DNA of 64,000 nt from Phenylobacterium soli. GTDB lineage: Bacteria; Pseudomonadota; Alphaproteobacteria; Caulobacterales; Caulobacteraceae. A model generated the notes under the pieces. That model saw only the letters and a program-made list of their open reading frames with translations. It made no database searches and was not told the DNA's origin. The position numbers and the translations under genes are program-made. Shown piece by piece: positions 7,732 through 16,258 of the stretch; the first letter of the stretch is position 1; the number at the start of each line of letters is the position of its first letter. The stretch is from contig NZ_QFYQ01000001.1 of the NCBI RefSeq assembly GCF_003254475.1, positions 2,108,001-2,172,000 of the forward strand, in the 5' to 3' direction.

Positions 7732-10179
7732 ATGTTGAACCTGAGCGAATATCGTCGCCGCCCGGCGCACCTGGCCGACTTCCTTCCGTGGGCCGCCTTG
7801 GTCGCGCCGGGCGTGGTGCTGAACAAGGATGGCGCCTTTCAGCGCACGGCCCGGTTCCGCGGGCCGGACCTGGATTCGGCGACCCCGGCCGAGCTCGTCG
7901 CCGCCGCCGGCCGGCTGAACAGCGCGCTTCGCCGGCTGGGGTCTGGCTGGGCGCTTTTCGTGGAGGCGCAGCGCAATCCCTCCGAGCTCTATCCGCTCAG
8001 CGATTTCCCCGATCCGGTTTCGGCCCTGGTGGACGAGGAGCGCCGCGCCGACTTCGAGGCGCGGGGCGCCCACTTCGAGAGCGCCTACTTCCTGACCTTC
8101 CTCTATCTTCCGCCCGGCGAGCCGAGCGCGCGGGCCGAAACCTGGCTCTACGAGGGCCGCGAACGGCGCGGCGTCGACTGGCGCGAGGTCCTCGCCGGCT
8201 TCGTCGACCGCACCGACCGGGTGCTCGCCCTGCTCGAGGGGTTCGTGCCCGAGGCCGCCTGGCTCTCCGACGCCGAGACCCTGACCTACCTGCATTCGAC
8301 GGTCTCCACCCGCCGCCATCGGGTCGGCGCGCCGGACACCCCGATGCATCTCGACGTGCTCCTGGCCGATCAGCCACTGACTGGCGGGCTCGAGCCCCGG
8401 CTGGGGGCGGCCCACCTCAGAATCCTGACCATAAATGGTTTTCCGTCAACGACTTGGCCGGGACTCCTCGACGAGCTGAACAGGCTCGCATTTCCCTATC
8501 GCTGGACCACCCGGGCCATCTGTCTCGACAAGGTCGAGGCCGCCAGGCTGCTCGCCCGCATCCGCCGCCAGTGGTTCGCCAAGCGCAAGGGAGTCGCGGC
8601 GATCCTCAAGGAGGTGCTGACCAACGAGGCCGCGGCGCTGGTCGACACCGACGCCCAGAACAAGGCGGCCGACGCCGACGAGGCGCTGCAGGATCTCGGG
8701 TCCGACGTGGTGGGCCACGCCTTCGTCACCGCCACCGTCTGCGTCTGGGACGAGAACCCCGCCACCGCCGACGCTAAGCTCCGCCTGGTCGAGAAGGCCA
8801 TCCAGGGCCGTGACTTCACCTGCATGGTGGAGACCCTCAACGCCGTGGAGGCCTGGCTCGGCGGGCTGCCGGGGCACGCCTACGCCAATGTGCGCCAGCC
8901 GCCGATCTCCACCCTGAACCTCGCCCACATGATCCCGCTCTCGGCGGTTTGGTCGGGCGAGCCGCGCAATGCGCATTTGAACGGCCCGCCGCTGTTATAC
9001 GCCAAGACCGAGGGCTCCACGCCGTTCCGCTTCTCCACCCACGTGGGCGACGTCGGCCACACCATGGTGGTGGGCCCGACCGGGGCCGGGAAGAGCGTGC
9101 TCCTGGCGCTGATGGCGCTGCAGTTTCGGCGCTACCCGGGCGCCCAGGTCTTCGCCTTTGACTTCGGCGGCTCGATCCGCGCGGCGGCGCTCGCCATGGG
9201 CGGCGACTTTCATGACCTCGGCGGGGCGCTGGGGGAGGCGGCGGAAGCGGGCGTGGCCCTGCAGCCCCTGGCGAAGATCGATGCGCCCACCGAGCGGGCC
9301 TGGGCCGCCGAGTGGCTGGCCGGGCTGCTCGGGCGCGAAGGCGTGGAGATGACTCCCGAGCTGAAGCAGCATCTCTGGACGGCGCTCGGCTCGCTCGCCT
9401 CGGCGCCCGCGTCGCAGCGCACCCTGACAGGCCTCGCCGTGCTGCTGCAGGCCAATGCGCTGAAGCTCGCGCTGCAGCCCTATACGGTCGCCGGGCCCTG
9501 GGGCCGGCTGCTCGACGCCGAGGCCGAGCGGATCGGTTCGGCCGAGGTGCAGGCGTTCGAGACCGAAGGCCTGGTGGGCTCGGCGGCCGCCCCGGCCGTG
9601 CTGGCCTACCTCTTCCATCGCCTCGAACAGCGGCTCAACGGTCGTCCGACCCTGGTGATCGTCGACGAGGGCTGGCTGGCGCTCGACGACGCCACCTTCG
9701 GCGCGCAGCTTCGCGAATGGCTGAAGACCCTGCGCAAGAAGAACGCGGCGGTGGTCTTCGCCACCCAGTCGCTGGCCGACATCGAGTCGAGCGCGATCGC
9801 GGCCTCGATCGTGGAGAGCTGCCCGACGCGGATCTTCCTGCCCAATGACCGCGCTCAGGAGCCGCAGATCGCCGCGAGCTACGCCCGCTTCGGGCTTAAC
9901 GGGCGGCAGATCGAGATCCTCAGCCAGGCGACCGCCAAGCGCGACTATTACTGCCAGTCCCGCCGCGGCAACCGGCTCTTCGAGCTGGGGCTGGGGCCGG
10001 TGGCCTTGGCGTTCTGCGCGGCCTCCTCCCGAACGGATCAGGGGGCGATCGCCGAGATCCTGACACGCCACGGCGCGGACGGATTCGCCGCCGCCTGGCT
10101 CGAGCATCGCGGGCTGCCCTGGGCGGCGGACCTGCTGCGGCTTCCTCACGCGCAAGCCCGTCGGGAGCTGGTCCCATGA
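7732..10179 (+). CDS. trbE: TrbE, VirB4-type secretion ATPase
   Basis: This 815-residue protein is the largest ATPase of the Trb channel. The Walker A box GPTGAGKSVLL contains Lys454, and the Walker B box TLVIVDEGWLAL lies around residue 645, followed by KTLRKKNAAVVFATQS. The N-terminal half (LNLSEYRRRPAHLADFLPWA and onwards) matches the CagE/TrbE/VirB domain. It begins 5 bases after trbD and ends in an ATGA overlap with trbJ. Length is normal, and no frameshift was noticed. Confidence 0.95.
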   Translation: MLNLSEYRRRPAHLADFLPWAALVAPGVVLNKDGAFQRTARFRGPDLDSATPAELVAAAGRLNSALRRLGSGWALFVEAQRNPSELYPLSDFPDPVSALVDEERRADFEARGAHFESAYFLTFLYLPPGEPSARAETWLYEGRERRGVDWREVLAGFVDRTDRVLALLEGFVPEAAWLSDAETLTYLHSTVSTRRHRVGAPDTPMHLDVLLADQPLTGGLEPRLGAAHLRILTINGFPSTTWPGLLDELNRLAFPYRWTTRAICLDKVEAARLLARIRRQWFAKRKGVAAILKEVLTNEAAALVDTDAQNKAADADEALQDLGSDVVGHAFVTATVCVWDENPATADAKLRLVEKAIQGRDFTCMVETLNAVEAWLGGLPGHAYANVRQPPISTLNLAHMIPLSAVWSGEPRNAHLNGPPLLYAKTEGSTPFRFSTHVGDVGHTMVVGPTGAGKSVLLALMALQFRRYPGAQVFAFDFGGSIRAAALAMGGDFHDLGGALGEAAEAGVALQPLAKIDAPTERAWAAEWLAGLLGREGVEMTPELKQHLWTALGSLASAPASQRTLTGLAVLLQANALKLALQPYTVAGPWGRLLDAEAERIGSAEVQAFETEGLVGSAAAPAVLAYLFHRLEQRLNGRPTLVIVDEGWLALDDATFGAQLREWLKTLRKKNAAVVFATQSLADIESSAIAASIVESCPTRIFLPNDRAQEPQIAASYARFGLNGRQIEILSQATAKRDYYCQSRRGNRLFELGLGPVALAFCAASSRTDQGAIAEILTRHGADGFAAAWLEHRGLPWAADLLRLPHAQARRELVP

Positions 10180-10904
10180 GACCCCGCGCCGCCCAATTGG
10201 TCGCCACGATGGCGGCGGCCTTCCTGATGCAGGCTGGATCGGCCTCGGCCCAGCTCACCGTCTACGACCCGAGCAACTACGCCTCCAACGTGCTGCAGGC
10301 GGCGCGCGCGCTGGAGCAGATCAACAACCAGGTGCGAAGCCTGCAGAACCAGGCGCTCAGCCTCTCCAACCAGGCGCGCAACCTCGCCCAGCTGCCCTAT
10401 TCGTCGCTGCAGACGCTGCAGGGCGACCTGGGCCGCATCACTCAGCTGACGCAACGGGCGCGCGGGCTCGCCTACGACGTCCAGGCGATCGACCGGGCGT
10501 TCGCCCGGGACTACGCCGTCCAGCCGGGGAGCTCGGACGCGAGCCTCGTTGCCGCCGCCCAGACACGCTGGTCGAACGCCTCGGCGGCGTTCGAAGACTC
10601 GCTGCAGATGCAGGCTGGCGTGATCTCCGGCCTGCCCGCCTCGCGCGGGGTGATGAGCTCGCTGGTCGGCGCGAGTCAGGGGGCGACCGGCATCCTGCAG
10701 GCCACACAGGCGGGCAACCAGCTGCTCGCCCTGCAGTCCCAGCAGCTGGCCGATCTCACGGCGGTGGTGGCCGCGCAAGGTCGGGCCGCGGCGCTGGAGC
10801 AGGCCGACCGCGCGGCGAGCCGGGCCCAGGCGCAAGAGCAGTTTCGCAGGTTCATGGATCGGGGGCAGGGTTACCAGCCCCGATCCGTGGAGATCTTCCG
10901 ATGA
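10176..10904 (+). CDS. trbJ: TrbJ, periplasmic VirB5-like mating-pair protein
   Basis: This 242-residue secreted protein has a signal peptide ending near GSASAQ (about residue 26) and a TVYDPSNYASNVLQAARALEQ start to the mature chain that is characteristic of TrbJ. The rest is alanine- and glutamine-rich and predicted helical or coiled. VirB5-like proteins are minor pilus components. It overlaps trbE by 4 bases at its start and the next small lipoprotein gene by 4 bases at its end. Confidence 0.92.
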   Translation: MRPRAAQLVATMAAAFLMQAGSASAQLTVYDPSNYASNVLQAARALEQINNQVRSLQNQALSLSNQARNLAQLPYSSLQTLQGDLGRITQLTQRARGLAYDVQAIDRAFARDYAVQPGSSDASLVAAAQTRWSNASAAFEDSLQMQAGVISGLPASRGVMSSLVGASQGATGILQATQAGNQLLALQSQQLADLTAVVAAQGRAAALEQADRAASRAQAQEQFRRFMDRGQGYQPRSVEIFR

Positions 10905-11140
10905 ACCGCCTGACCTTCACCGCTGTCGTCTCGGCCGCGCTCGTCCTCAGCGCCTGTGATCAATCGCGAGCGACGAACCATGAGAGCGAACCGGCGCATG
11001 CCGCGTCTGCGGGCGATGTCGATCGCTGTTCGAAGGGCGGAATGGCCGCGGCCAACGACCCGACCTGCAAGGCCGCAAGTGATCAGCGCTTCCGCGAGTT
11101 CCTCGACGGAGGGGGCGACCGTGAACACCGGAATCGCTGA
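10901..11140 (+). CDS. TrbK-like entry-exclusion lipoprotein candidate
   Basis: This 79-residue protein has a lipoprotein signal (VVSAALVLSAC, acylated Cys19), then a polar chain with two further cysteines (DVDRCSKG and DPTCKAA) and an arginine-rich tail. Its size, lipobox and position between trbJ and trbL fit the TrbK/TrbK-alt class that blocks entry of identical elements in RP4-type systems. The start overlaps trbJ (ATGA), and its 3' end overlaps the trbL start by 20 bases. The role is inferred from position and architecture; sequence similarity to RP4 TrbK itself is not obvious. Confidence 0.75.
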   Translation: MNRLTFTAVVSAALVLSACDQSRATNHESEPAHAASAGDVDRCSKGGMAAANDPTCKAASDQRFREFLDGGGDREHRNR

Positions 11141-12272
11141 CCAATTCCTCGACGTCTTCAGCCGCTACATCGACTCCGGCTTCGGGCTGCTGGGGGGCGA
11201 GGTGGGCTTCCTCGCCTCCACCCTGGTCGCGATCGACGTCACGCTCGCAGCGCTCTTCTGGACCTGGTCTGCGGGCGACGACATCCTCGCCCGCCTGATC
11301 AAGAAGACCCTCTACGTCGGGTTCTTCGCCTTCCTGCTGTCGAACTTCAACGGGCTCGCCCGGATCCTCTTCGAGTCCTTTTCCGGGCTTGGGCTCAAAG
11401 CTGCCGGCGGAAGCCTGTCGCCGTCGGACTTTCTTCATCCGGGCAAGCTCGCTCAGGCGGGCATCGATGCGGGGAAGCCGCTCCTTGAGCAAGCGCAGCA
11501 GCTCTGCGGTTTCCCGGGGTTTTTCAACAACTTTCCGTACATTCTTGTGCTTGTTTTCGCGTGGCTGGTCGTTCTCGTCGCCTTCTTCGTGTTGGCGGTG
11601 CAGCTGTTCGTCACGCTGATCGAGTTCAAGCTGACGACGCTGGCGGGCTTCGTGCTCGTTCCCTTCGGCCTGTTCGGCAAGACCGCCTTCCTCGCCGAGC
11701 GCGTGCTGGGCAATGTCATGGCCTCGGGCGTGAAGGTCCTGGTGCTCGCCGTCATCGTCGGCATCGGCTCGACCCTCTTCGGCGCCTTCATCCAGGACTT
11801 CGGCGGCCAGCAGCCCAACCTCGAGCAGGTGTTGTCGCTGGCGCTCGGCGCGCTCTGCCTGCTGGGCCTCGGCATCTTCGGCCCGGCGATCGCCAATGGT
11901 CTGGTGTCCGGCGGGCCGCAACTCGGCGCCGGCGCCGCCGTCGGCGCGGGGCTGGCGGCTGGCGGCCTCGTGGGCGCAGGCGCGCTCGGCGCGCGCGCGG
12001 CGATCGGCGCGGGCGTGGGCGGCGCGCGCACGGTGATCGCCAAGGTCCGCGGTTCGCGTCCTGGTCCCACGGGCTCCGACGACGGCGGCTGGCGGCCTCC
12101 CCCGACGGGTGGCGGAGGCGCGCCCGCGGCCGGCGGCGCGCCGGCCTGGGCGCGGCAGTATCGCCGCCGCCAGGAGGCCGCGCACGCGGCGAGCACCGCC
12201 ACGCACGCCTTGCGCGCTGGCGATCATGCCGGCGCCGGGACTTCCGTTTCGCTCGCAGAGGACCGGTCATGA
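11121..12272 (+). CDS. trbL: TrbL, polytopic inner-membrane channel protein
   Basis: This 383-residue VirB6-like protein has at least five hydrophobic segments between residues about 20 and 260. A glycine/alanine-rich hydrophobic stretch follows (about 255-300), then a low-complexity Gly/Pro/Ala cytoplasmic tail. The start chosen is GTG 11121, which has GGAGGGGG six bases upstream and gives the family-typical NTGIADQFLDVFSRYID start. The longer frame from 10956 is read-through of the trbK-like gene. It overlaps trbF by 4 bases. Confidence 0.92.
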   Translation: MNTGIADQFLDVFSRYIDSGFGLLGGEVGFLASTLVAIDVTLAALFWTWSAGDDILARLIKKTLYVGFFAFLLSNFNGLARILFESFSGLGLKAAGGSLSPSDFLHPGKLAQAGIDAGKPLLEQAQQLCGFPGFFNNFPYILVLVFAWLVVLVAFFVLAVQLFVTLIEFKLTTLAGFVLVPFGLFGKTAFLAERVLGNVMASGVKVLVLAVIVGIGSTLFGAFIQDFGGQQPNLEQVLSLALGALCLLGLGIFGPAIANGLVSGGPQLGAGAAVGAGLAAGGLVGAGALGARAAIGAGVGGARTVIAKVRGSRPGPTGSDDGGWRPPPTGGGGAPAAGGAPAWARQYRRRQEAAHAASTATHALRAGDHAGAGTSVSLAEDRS

Positions 12273-12955
12273 ACGTCTTCACCCGACCCGGCGCCCGGTA
12301 TGGCGCGACACCCGCCCTCGACACGCCCTATCAGCGCGCCGCTCAAGCCTGGGACGAGCGGATCGGCTCGGCCCGCGTGCAGGCCCGCAACTGGCGGCTG
12401 ATGGCGTTCGGAAGCTTCGCCTTGTCGGCAGGGCTGGCGGCCGCCCTGGTCTGGCAAACGGCGCGGGGGTCAGTGACGCCGTGGGTCGTGCAGGTGGACC
12501 GTCTGGGGCAGGCCCAGGCCGTCGCCCCGGCGATGACGGGCTACAAGCCCACCGATCCGCAGATCGCCTGGCACCTGGCGCGCTTCATCGAAGACGTGCG
12601 CGCGATTCCCGCCGATCCGGTCGTGGTGCGCCAGAACTGGCTCCGCGCCTATGACTACACGACGGACCGGGGGGCGACCGCGCTGAACGACTACGCCCGG
12701 GTCAATGACCCCTTCAGCCAGGTCGGCAAGGCTCAGGTGGCGATCGATGTCTCCAGCGTCATCCGCGCCTCGCCGGACAGCTTCCGCATCGCCTGGGTGG
12801 AGCGCCGCTATGTCGACGGCGCCCTGGCCTCGACCGAGCACTGGTCCGCCATCCTGACGATCGTCCTGCAGCCGCCGCGCGACGCCGAGGCGCTGCGCAA
12901 GAATCCGCTCGGCGTGTTCGTGCACGCGCTCAACTGGTCGCGGGAGGTGGGCTGA
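12269..12955 (+). CDS. trbF: TrbF, VirB8-like channel protein
   Basis: This 228-residue bitopic protein has a short cytoplasmic N-terminus (TPYQRAAQAWDERIGSAR), one transmembrane helix at about residues 45-67, and a periplasmic VirB8 fold. The family stretches VTPWVVQVDRLGQ and KNPLGVFVHALNWSREV are visible. VirB8-like proteins nucleate channel assembly. The ATG overlaps the trbL stop (ATGA), and its TGA overlaps the trbG ATG by one base. Confidence 0.94.
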   Translation: MNVFTRPGARYGATPALDTPYQRAAQAWDERIGSARVQARNWRLMAFGSFALSAGLAAALVWQTARGSVTPWVVQVDRLGQAQAVAPAMTGYKPTDPQIAWHLARFIEDVRAIPADPVVVRQNWLRAYDYTTDRGATALNDYARVNDPFSQVGKAQVAIDVSSVIRASPDSFRIAWVERRYVDGALASTEHWSAILTIVLQPPRDAEALRKNPLGVFVHALNWSREVG

Positions 12956-13878
12956 TGCGTAGGCTTCGCCTCTCGACCGGCCTGGCGGCCGCCTTGCTCG
13001 CCAGCGGCTGTGCGCTGGCGCGGCCGGCGCCGCCGCCCAAGTCGGCGCTCGCCGCGCGGCCGACGCCAGCGCCCAGCGTTCCCCTCAAGCTCGCCTCGAC
13101 GCCGGTTCCCAATCCGCCTGAGCCCGCCGCCTCGAAGGCCCGCCCAAGGCGGGGCGCCAGCGATCCCGCGACTCGGCGCGTTCGGTCGGGACGGCCCGGT
13201 CCTCCCAACGCCGAGCAGATCTACACCTTCGCCGAGGGGGCGCTCTACGAGGTCGAGGCCGCCCCTGGGCGGATCACCGACATCATGCTGCAGCCGGGCG
13301 AGGGCCTGTCCGCCACCGGGCCGGTCGCCGCCGGCGACACCGTCCGCTGGGTGATCGGCGATTCGCTGAGCGGGGCCGGCGCGACCGCGCGGGTGCATGT
13401 CCTGGTGAAGCCCACACGGCCGGGCCTGCAGACCAATCTCATCGTCAACACGGACCGGCGGACCTACCGGATCGAGCTGCGCGCCACGCGCGGCCCCTAC
13501 ATGCCGAGCGTCGCCTGGCGCTATCCGCAGGACGAGGCGGCCGTCAAAGCCGCGGCGGTGGAGCGGTTCGCCACACCATCGATCGCCGTCGAGGCGCTGA
13601 ACTTCGGCTACCGCATCAGCGGGGACCGGACGCCCTGGCGGCCGCTCCGCGTTTTCGACGATGGTCGCCAGACCTTCATCGAATTTCCGCCGAATGTCGC
13701 CCAGAGCGACCTGCCGCCGCTCTTCATCGCCGGCGCAGACGGGCGCGGCGACGAGCTTGTGAACTACCGCGTGGTCGGCCGGCGCATGGTGCTCGACCGG
13801 CTGTTCGCCCGCGCCGAGCTGCGTCTCGGGGCGGGTCGCCATCAGGCGCGGGTTCGGATCGACCGGATCGGAGCGTGA
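12955..13878 (+). CDS. trbG: TrbG, VirB9-like outer-membrane complex protein
   Basis: This 307-residue protein begins with a lipoprotein-like signal (LAAALLASGC, Cys about 20) and a proline-rich linker. It then shows the VirB9/TrbG domain with IYTFAEGALYEVEAAPGRITD and FDDGRQTFIEFP. It forms the outer-membrane core ring together with TrbI. It starts with a one-base overlap to trbF and ends 3 bases before trbI. Confidence 0.94.
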   Translation: MRRLRLSTGLAAALLASGCALARPAPPPKSALAARPTPAPSVPLKLASTPVPNPPEPAASKARPRRGASDPATRRVRSGRPGPPNAEQIYTFAEGALYEVEAAPGRITDIMLQPGEGLSATGPVAAGDTVRWVIGDSLSGAGATARVHVLVKPTRPGLQTNLIVNTDRRTYRIELRATRGPYMPSVAWRYPQDEAAVKAAAVERFATPSIAVEALNFGYRISGDRTPWRPLRVFDDGRQTFIEFPPNVAQSDLPPLFIAGADGRGDELVNYRVVGRRMVLDRLFARAELRLGAGRHQARVRIDRIGA

Positions 13879-13881
13879 GCC

Positions 13882-14994
13882 ATGTCCGCCGCCGCTCATC
13901 CTCGGGAGCGCGAGATCGCCGCAGACCTGCGCCTGCGCGCCGCCCGGCCGCCGGTCGCGCGGCTCTCCCGAAAGGTGCTCCTGGTCGGCACGGCGACAGC
14001 CTGCGTCGCGATCGCCGGGGCCGTCGCCTACGCCATGGCCGCGCGGCCGGGCGCGGCCTCGCGCCCGGAGCTCTACGCCGTGGGCGGACCGCCCCCTGAA
14101 CGCCTGGCTGCCTTGCCCGCCGACTACGCCGCGGCGCCCAAGCTTGGCCCGCCGCTGCCCGGGGACCTCGGCAAGCCTATTCTGGCCGCGGGCGCGCCAG
14201 CCCCGACGATGGGCGCCGCGCCCAGCGCTTCGCCGGAACAGCAGCGCCTGGTGCAGGAAGGCGAGGCGGCGCGGACAAGCCGCCTGTTCGCCAACGAGGC
14301 GGAGCTGCGGGCAGATCCCTCGCCCAGCAACGTCGGCGGCGAGCCCGTGGTCGGACAGGGCGCCCGGGCCGTCTTGGACGGCCCGGTCGACCGCCGAACG
14401 GTCAGTCCGGATCGGTTGTCGGCGCCGGCCTCGCCATATCTCTTACAGGCCGGCTCCGTCATCCCCGCCGCGCTGGTCAGCGGCATCCGCTCGGATCTGC
14501 CCGGCCAGGTGCTGGGGCAGGTCACGCAGGACGTGTTCGACAGCGTCACCGGCCGCTTCCTGCTGATCCCGCAGGGCTCCAAGCTCATCGGCCTATACGA
14601 CAGCCAGATCGCCAATGGTCAGCGGCGGGTGCTGCTCGCCTGGACTCGGCTGATCCTGCCGAACGGCAAGTCCCTGGTGCTGGAGAAGCTCCCTGCCGGG
14701 GATGCGGCGGGATACGCCGGCCTCGAGGATCAGGTCGACCGGCATTGGGGCGCGTTGTTCGGGGCCGCCACGCTGTCCACCATCCTCGGCGTCGGGGCGG
14801 AACTCGGCGCGGGGTACAGGGACAGCGCCATCCTCCGCGCCTTGCGCCTTGGCACGTCCGACACCTTCAACCAGGTCGGCCAGCAGGCCGTCGGCCGCGC
14901 GCTCAGCATTCCACCGACCCTGACGATCCGGCCAGGAATGCCGGTCCGGGTGCTGGTGGCGAAAGATCTTGTCCTGGAACCCTACAGCGGATGA
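13882..14994 (+). CDS. trbI: TrbI, VirB10-like channel scaffold
   Basis: This 370-residue protein has a cytoplasmic N-terminus, a single transmembrane helix (about residues 35-55), a proline-rich periplasmic linker, and the C-terminal VirB10 domain. Visible boxes are YLLQAGSVIPAALVSGI, LLIPQGSKLIGLYDS and TLTIRPGMPVRVLVAKDL. It spans both membranes in the type IV channel. Its stop overlaps an ATG at 14991 that is one possible start of the next gene. Confidence 0.95.
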   Translation: MSAAAHPREREIAADLRLRAARPPVARLSRKVLLVGTATACVAIAGAVAYAMAARPGAASRPELYAVGGPPPERLAALPADYAAAPKLGPPLPGDLGKPILAAGAPAPTMGAAPSASPEQQRLVQEGEAARTSRLFANEAELRADPSPSNVGGEPVVGQGARAVLDGPVDRRTVSPDRLSAPASPYLLQAGSVIPAALVSGIRSDLPGQVLGQVTQDVFDSVTGRFLLIPQGSKLIGLYDSQIANGQRRVLLAWTRLILPNGKSLVLEKLPAGDAAGYAGLEDQVDRHWGALFGAATLSTILGVGAELGAGYRDSAILRALRLGTSDTFNQVGQQAVGRALSIPPTLTIRPGMPVRVLVAKDLVLEPYSG

Positions 14995-15002
14995 GGCGCC
15001 CT

Positions 15003-15236
15003 ATGTCGAAGCTCAAGCTCGCCGAACTGCAGGACGACACACCTGTGAAGCTCACGATCGAGCTGCCCGGCCCCGTGCACCGGGACCTGGTCGCCTACGC
15101 CGAGGCGCTCAGCGGAGAGGGCGGCCCGCGCATGGAGCCGGCCAGGCTCGTGGTTCCGATGCTGGCGCGCTTCATGAGCACCGACCGGGTGTTCGCCCGC
15201 CTGAAACGGGCGCCTGCGCAGTCCTCGCGTCGGTGA
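15003..15236 (+). CDS. DUF2274 domain protein at the end of the trb operon
   Basis: This 77-residue protein begins SKLKLAELQDDTPVKLTIEL, followed by HRDLVAYAEAL, the typical DUF2274 pattern. Such genes commonly close trb clusters in alphaproteobacterial conjugative elements; their function is unknown. ATG 15003 gives the family-typical start, but ATG 14991, overlapping the trbI stop, would add four residues (MRRP) and keep the ATGA coupling seen elsewhere in this operon. Confidence 0.85.
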   Translation: MSKLKLAELQDDTPVKLTIELPGPVHRDLVAYAEALSGEGGPRMEPARLVVPMLARFMSTDRVFARLKRAPAQSSRR

Positions 15237-15275
15237 TAGCCTCAAACGGCTGCTGCTCGATCGAGGAGCGCCGTC

Positions 15276-15767
15276 GTGGCGCGCAGGCACCAACGCACGG
15301 TCGATGTCACCGCCTCGCCGGAACGACTCTTCGCGCGACTCGACGACCAGACGCGGCTTGCCGAGCACATGGCGAGGCCGTCGGTGATGATGGGCGGCGG
15401 CCGCATGACCTACAATTTCGACACAGCGCGCGGGCAGGCGGTCGGGTCGCACATTAAAATGGGCGGCTCGGCATTCGGCATTCCGTTGTTCGTGGACGAG
15501 GTCGTCGTCGAGCGCGTCCCGCCAATCCACAAGTCCTGGCGGACTGAAGGGCCGGTGCGCCTGATCGTCATCGGCGCGTACGCAATGGGCTTTGCGATCG
15601 CGCTGGCCGGCGAGGGTGCGCGCCTGACGGTATGGATCGAGTATGCGCTGCCAGGCGGAGCATTCGGCCGGTTCGCCGCGCCGTTCGCGGCGATCTATGC
15701 GCGCTTGTGCGTGGGCCAGATGGCCAGAGACGCAGCGGATCACTTCTCACCCCGCGGCTCGGCCTGA
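15276..15767 (+). CDS. SRPBCC (START/Bet v1-like) family protein
   Basis: This 163-residue soluble protein starts at GTG 15276 with a GAGGAG ribosome site. It begins RTVDVTASPERLFARLDD, like polyketide cyclase/dehydrase-type SRPBCC proteins, and continues with the alternating beta strands expected of that lipid- or ligand-binding fold. It lies between the trb operon and the convergent copper operon, 51 bases from the cusF end. No ligand can be predicted, and no link to conjugation or metals is evident. Confidence 0.7.
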   Translation: MARRHQRTVDVTASPERLFARLDDQTRLAEHMARPSVMMGGGRMTYNFDTARGQAVGSHIKMGGSAFGIPLFVDEVVVERVPPIHKSWRTEGPVRLIVIGAYAMGFAIALAGEGARLTVWIEYALPGGAFGRFAAPFAAIYARLCVGQMARDAADHFSPRGSA

Positions 15768-15817
15768 GTGTGGAACTGGGGGGCGGCCGAGGGTGAGCCC
15801 CGGCCACCCGGACGAGA

Positions 15818-16258
15818 TCAGGGCTTGCGGATCGCCGTCACCTCGTTGTCCTGACCCTGGACCTTCACGTCGAAGCTGACCTTGTCGCCAACTTTTACCT
15901 GGTCGACGAGCGCGGCCGGGTTGGCCTTGAATGTCATCGTCATCGCCGGCCATTTCACGCCGGGGATGGGGCCGTGCTTCAGCGTGATGGTCCCGGCAGT
16001 CTTGTCGACGGCTTTCACCTCGCCTTCGCCGGTTCCGGTCATCGCGGGCCCGCTCATCTGCATGGTCGACATGTTCCCGGAGGCGGGCGCGGCGCTGTTG
16101 GTCGCCACGGCGCTCGAGGCCATGCTGTTCGTGGCCGCCGCGTCGCCGCCAGCCGCAGTCGGTTCGGCAGGGGCCGGGGCTGCGGCCTCCTTCTTGCCGC
16201 AGGCGGCGAGCGCGGCCGCAAGGCCGAGCGCGACGAGGGTCAGGTTAGGGCGCTTCAT
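15818..16258 (-). CDS. cusF: CusF-like periplasmic copper/silver-binding lipoprotein
   Basis: This 146-residue protein has a lipobox ([11 protein letters not shown], Cys20), a low-complexity Ala/Pro/Ser linker and a C-terminal CusF domain of about 70 residues. The domain carries the metal site motif [12 protein letters not shown], in which Trp and the two Met residues, with an upstream His, are the known Cu(I)/Ag(I) ligands of CusF. It would pass metal to the CusBA pump. It is the last gene of the leftward cusCBAF operon, and its start overlaps the cusA 3' end by 14 bases. E. coli CusF is soluble, so lipidation here is a variation. Confidence 0.9.
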   Translation of the reverse strand: MKRPNLTLVALGLAAALAACGKKEAAAPAPAEPTAAGGDAAATNSMASSAVATNSAAPASGNMSTMQMSGPAMTGTGEGEVKAVDKTAGTITLKHGPIPGVKWPAMTMTFKANPAALVDQVKVGDKVSFDVKVQGQDNEVTAIRKP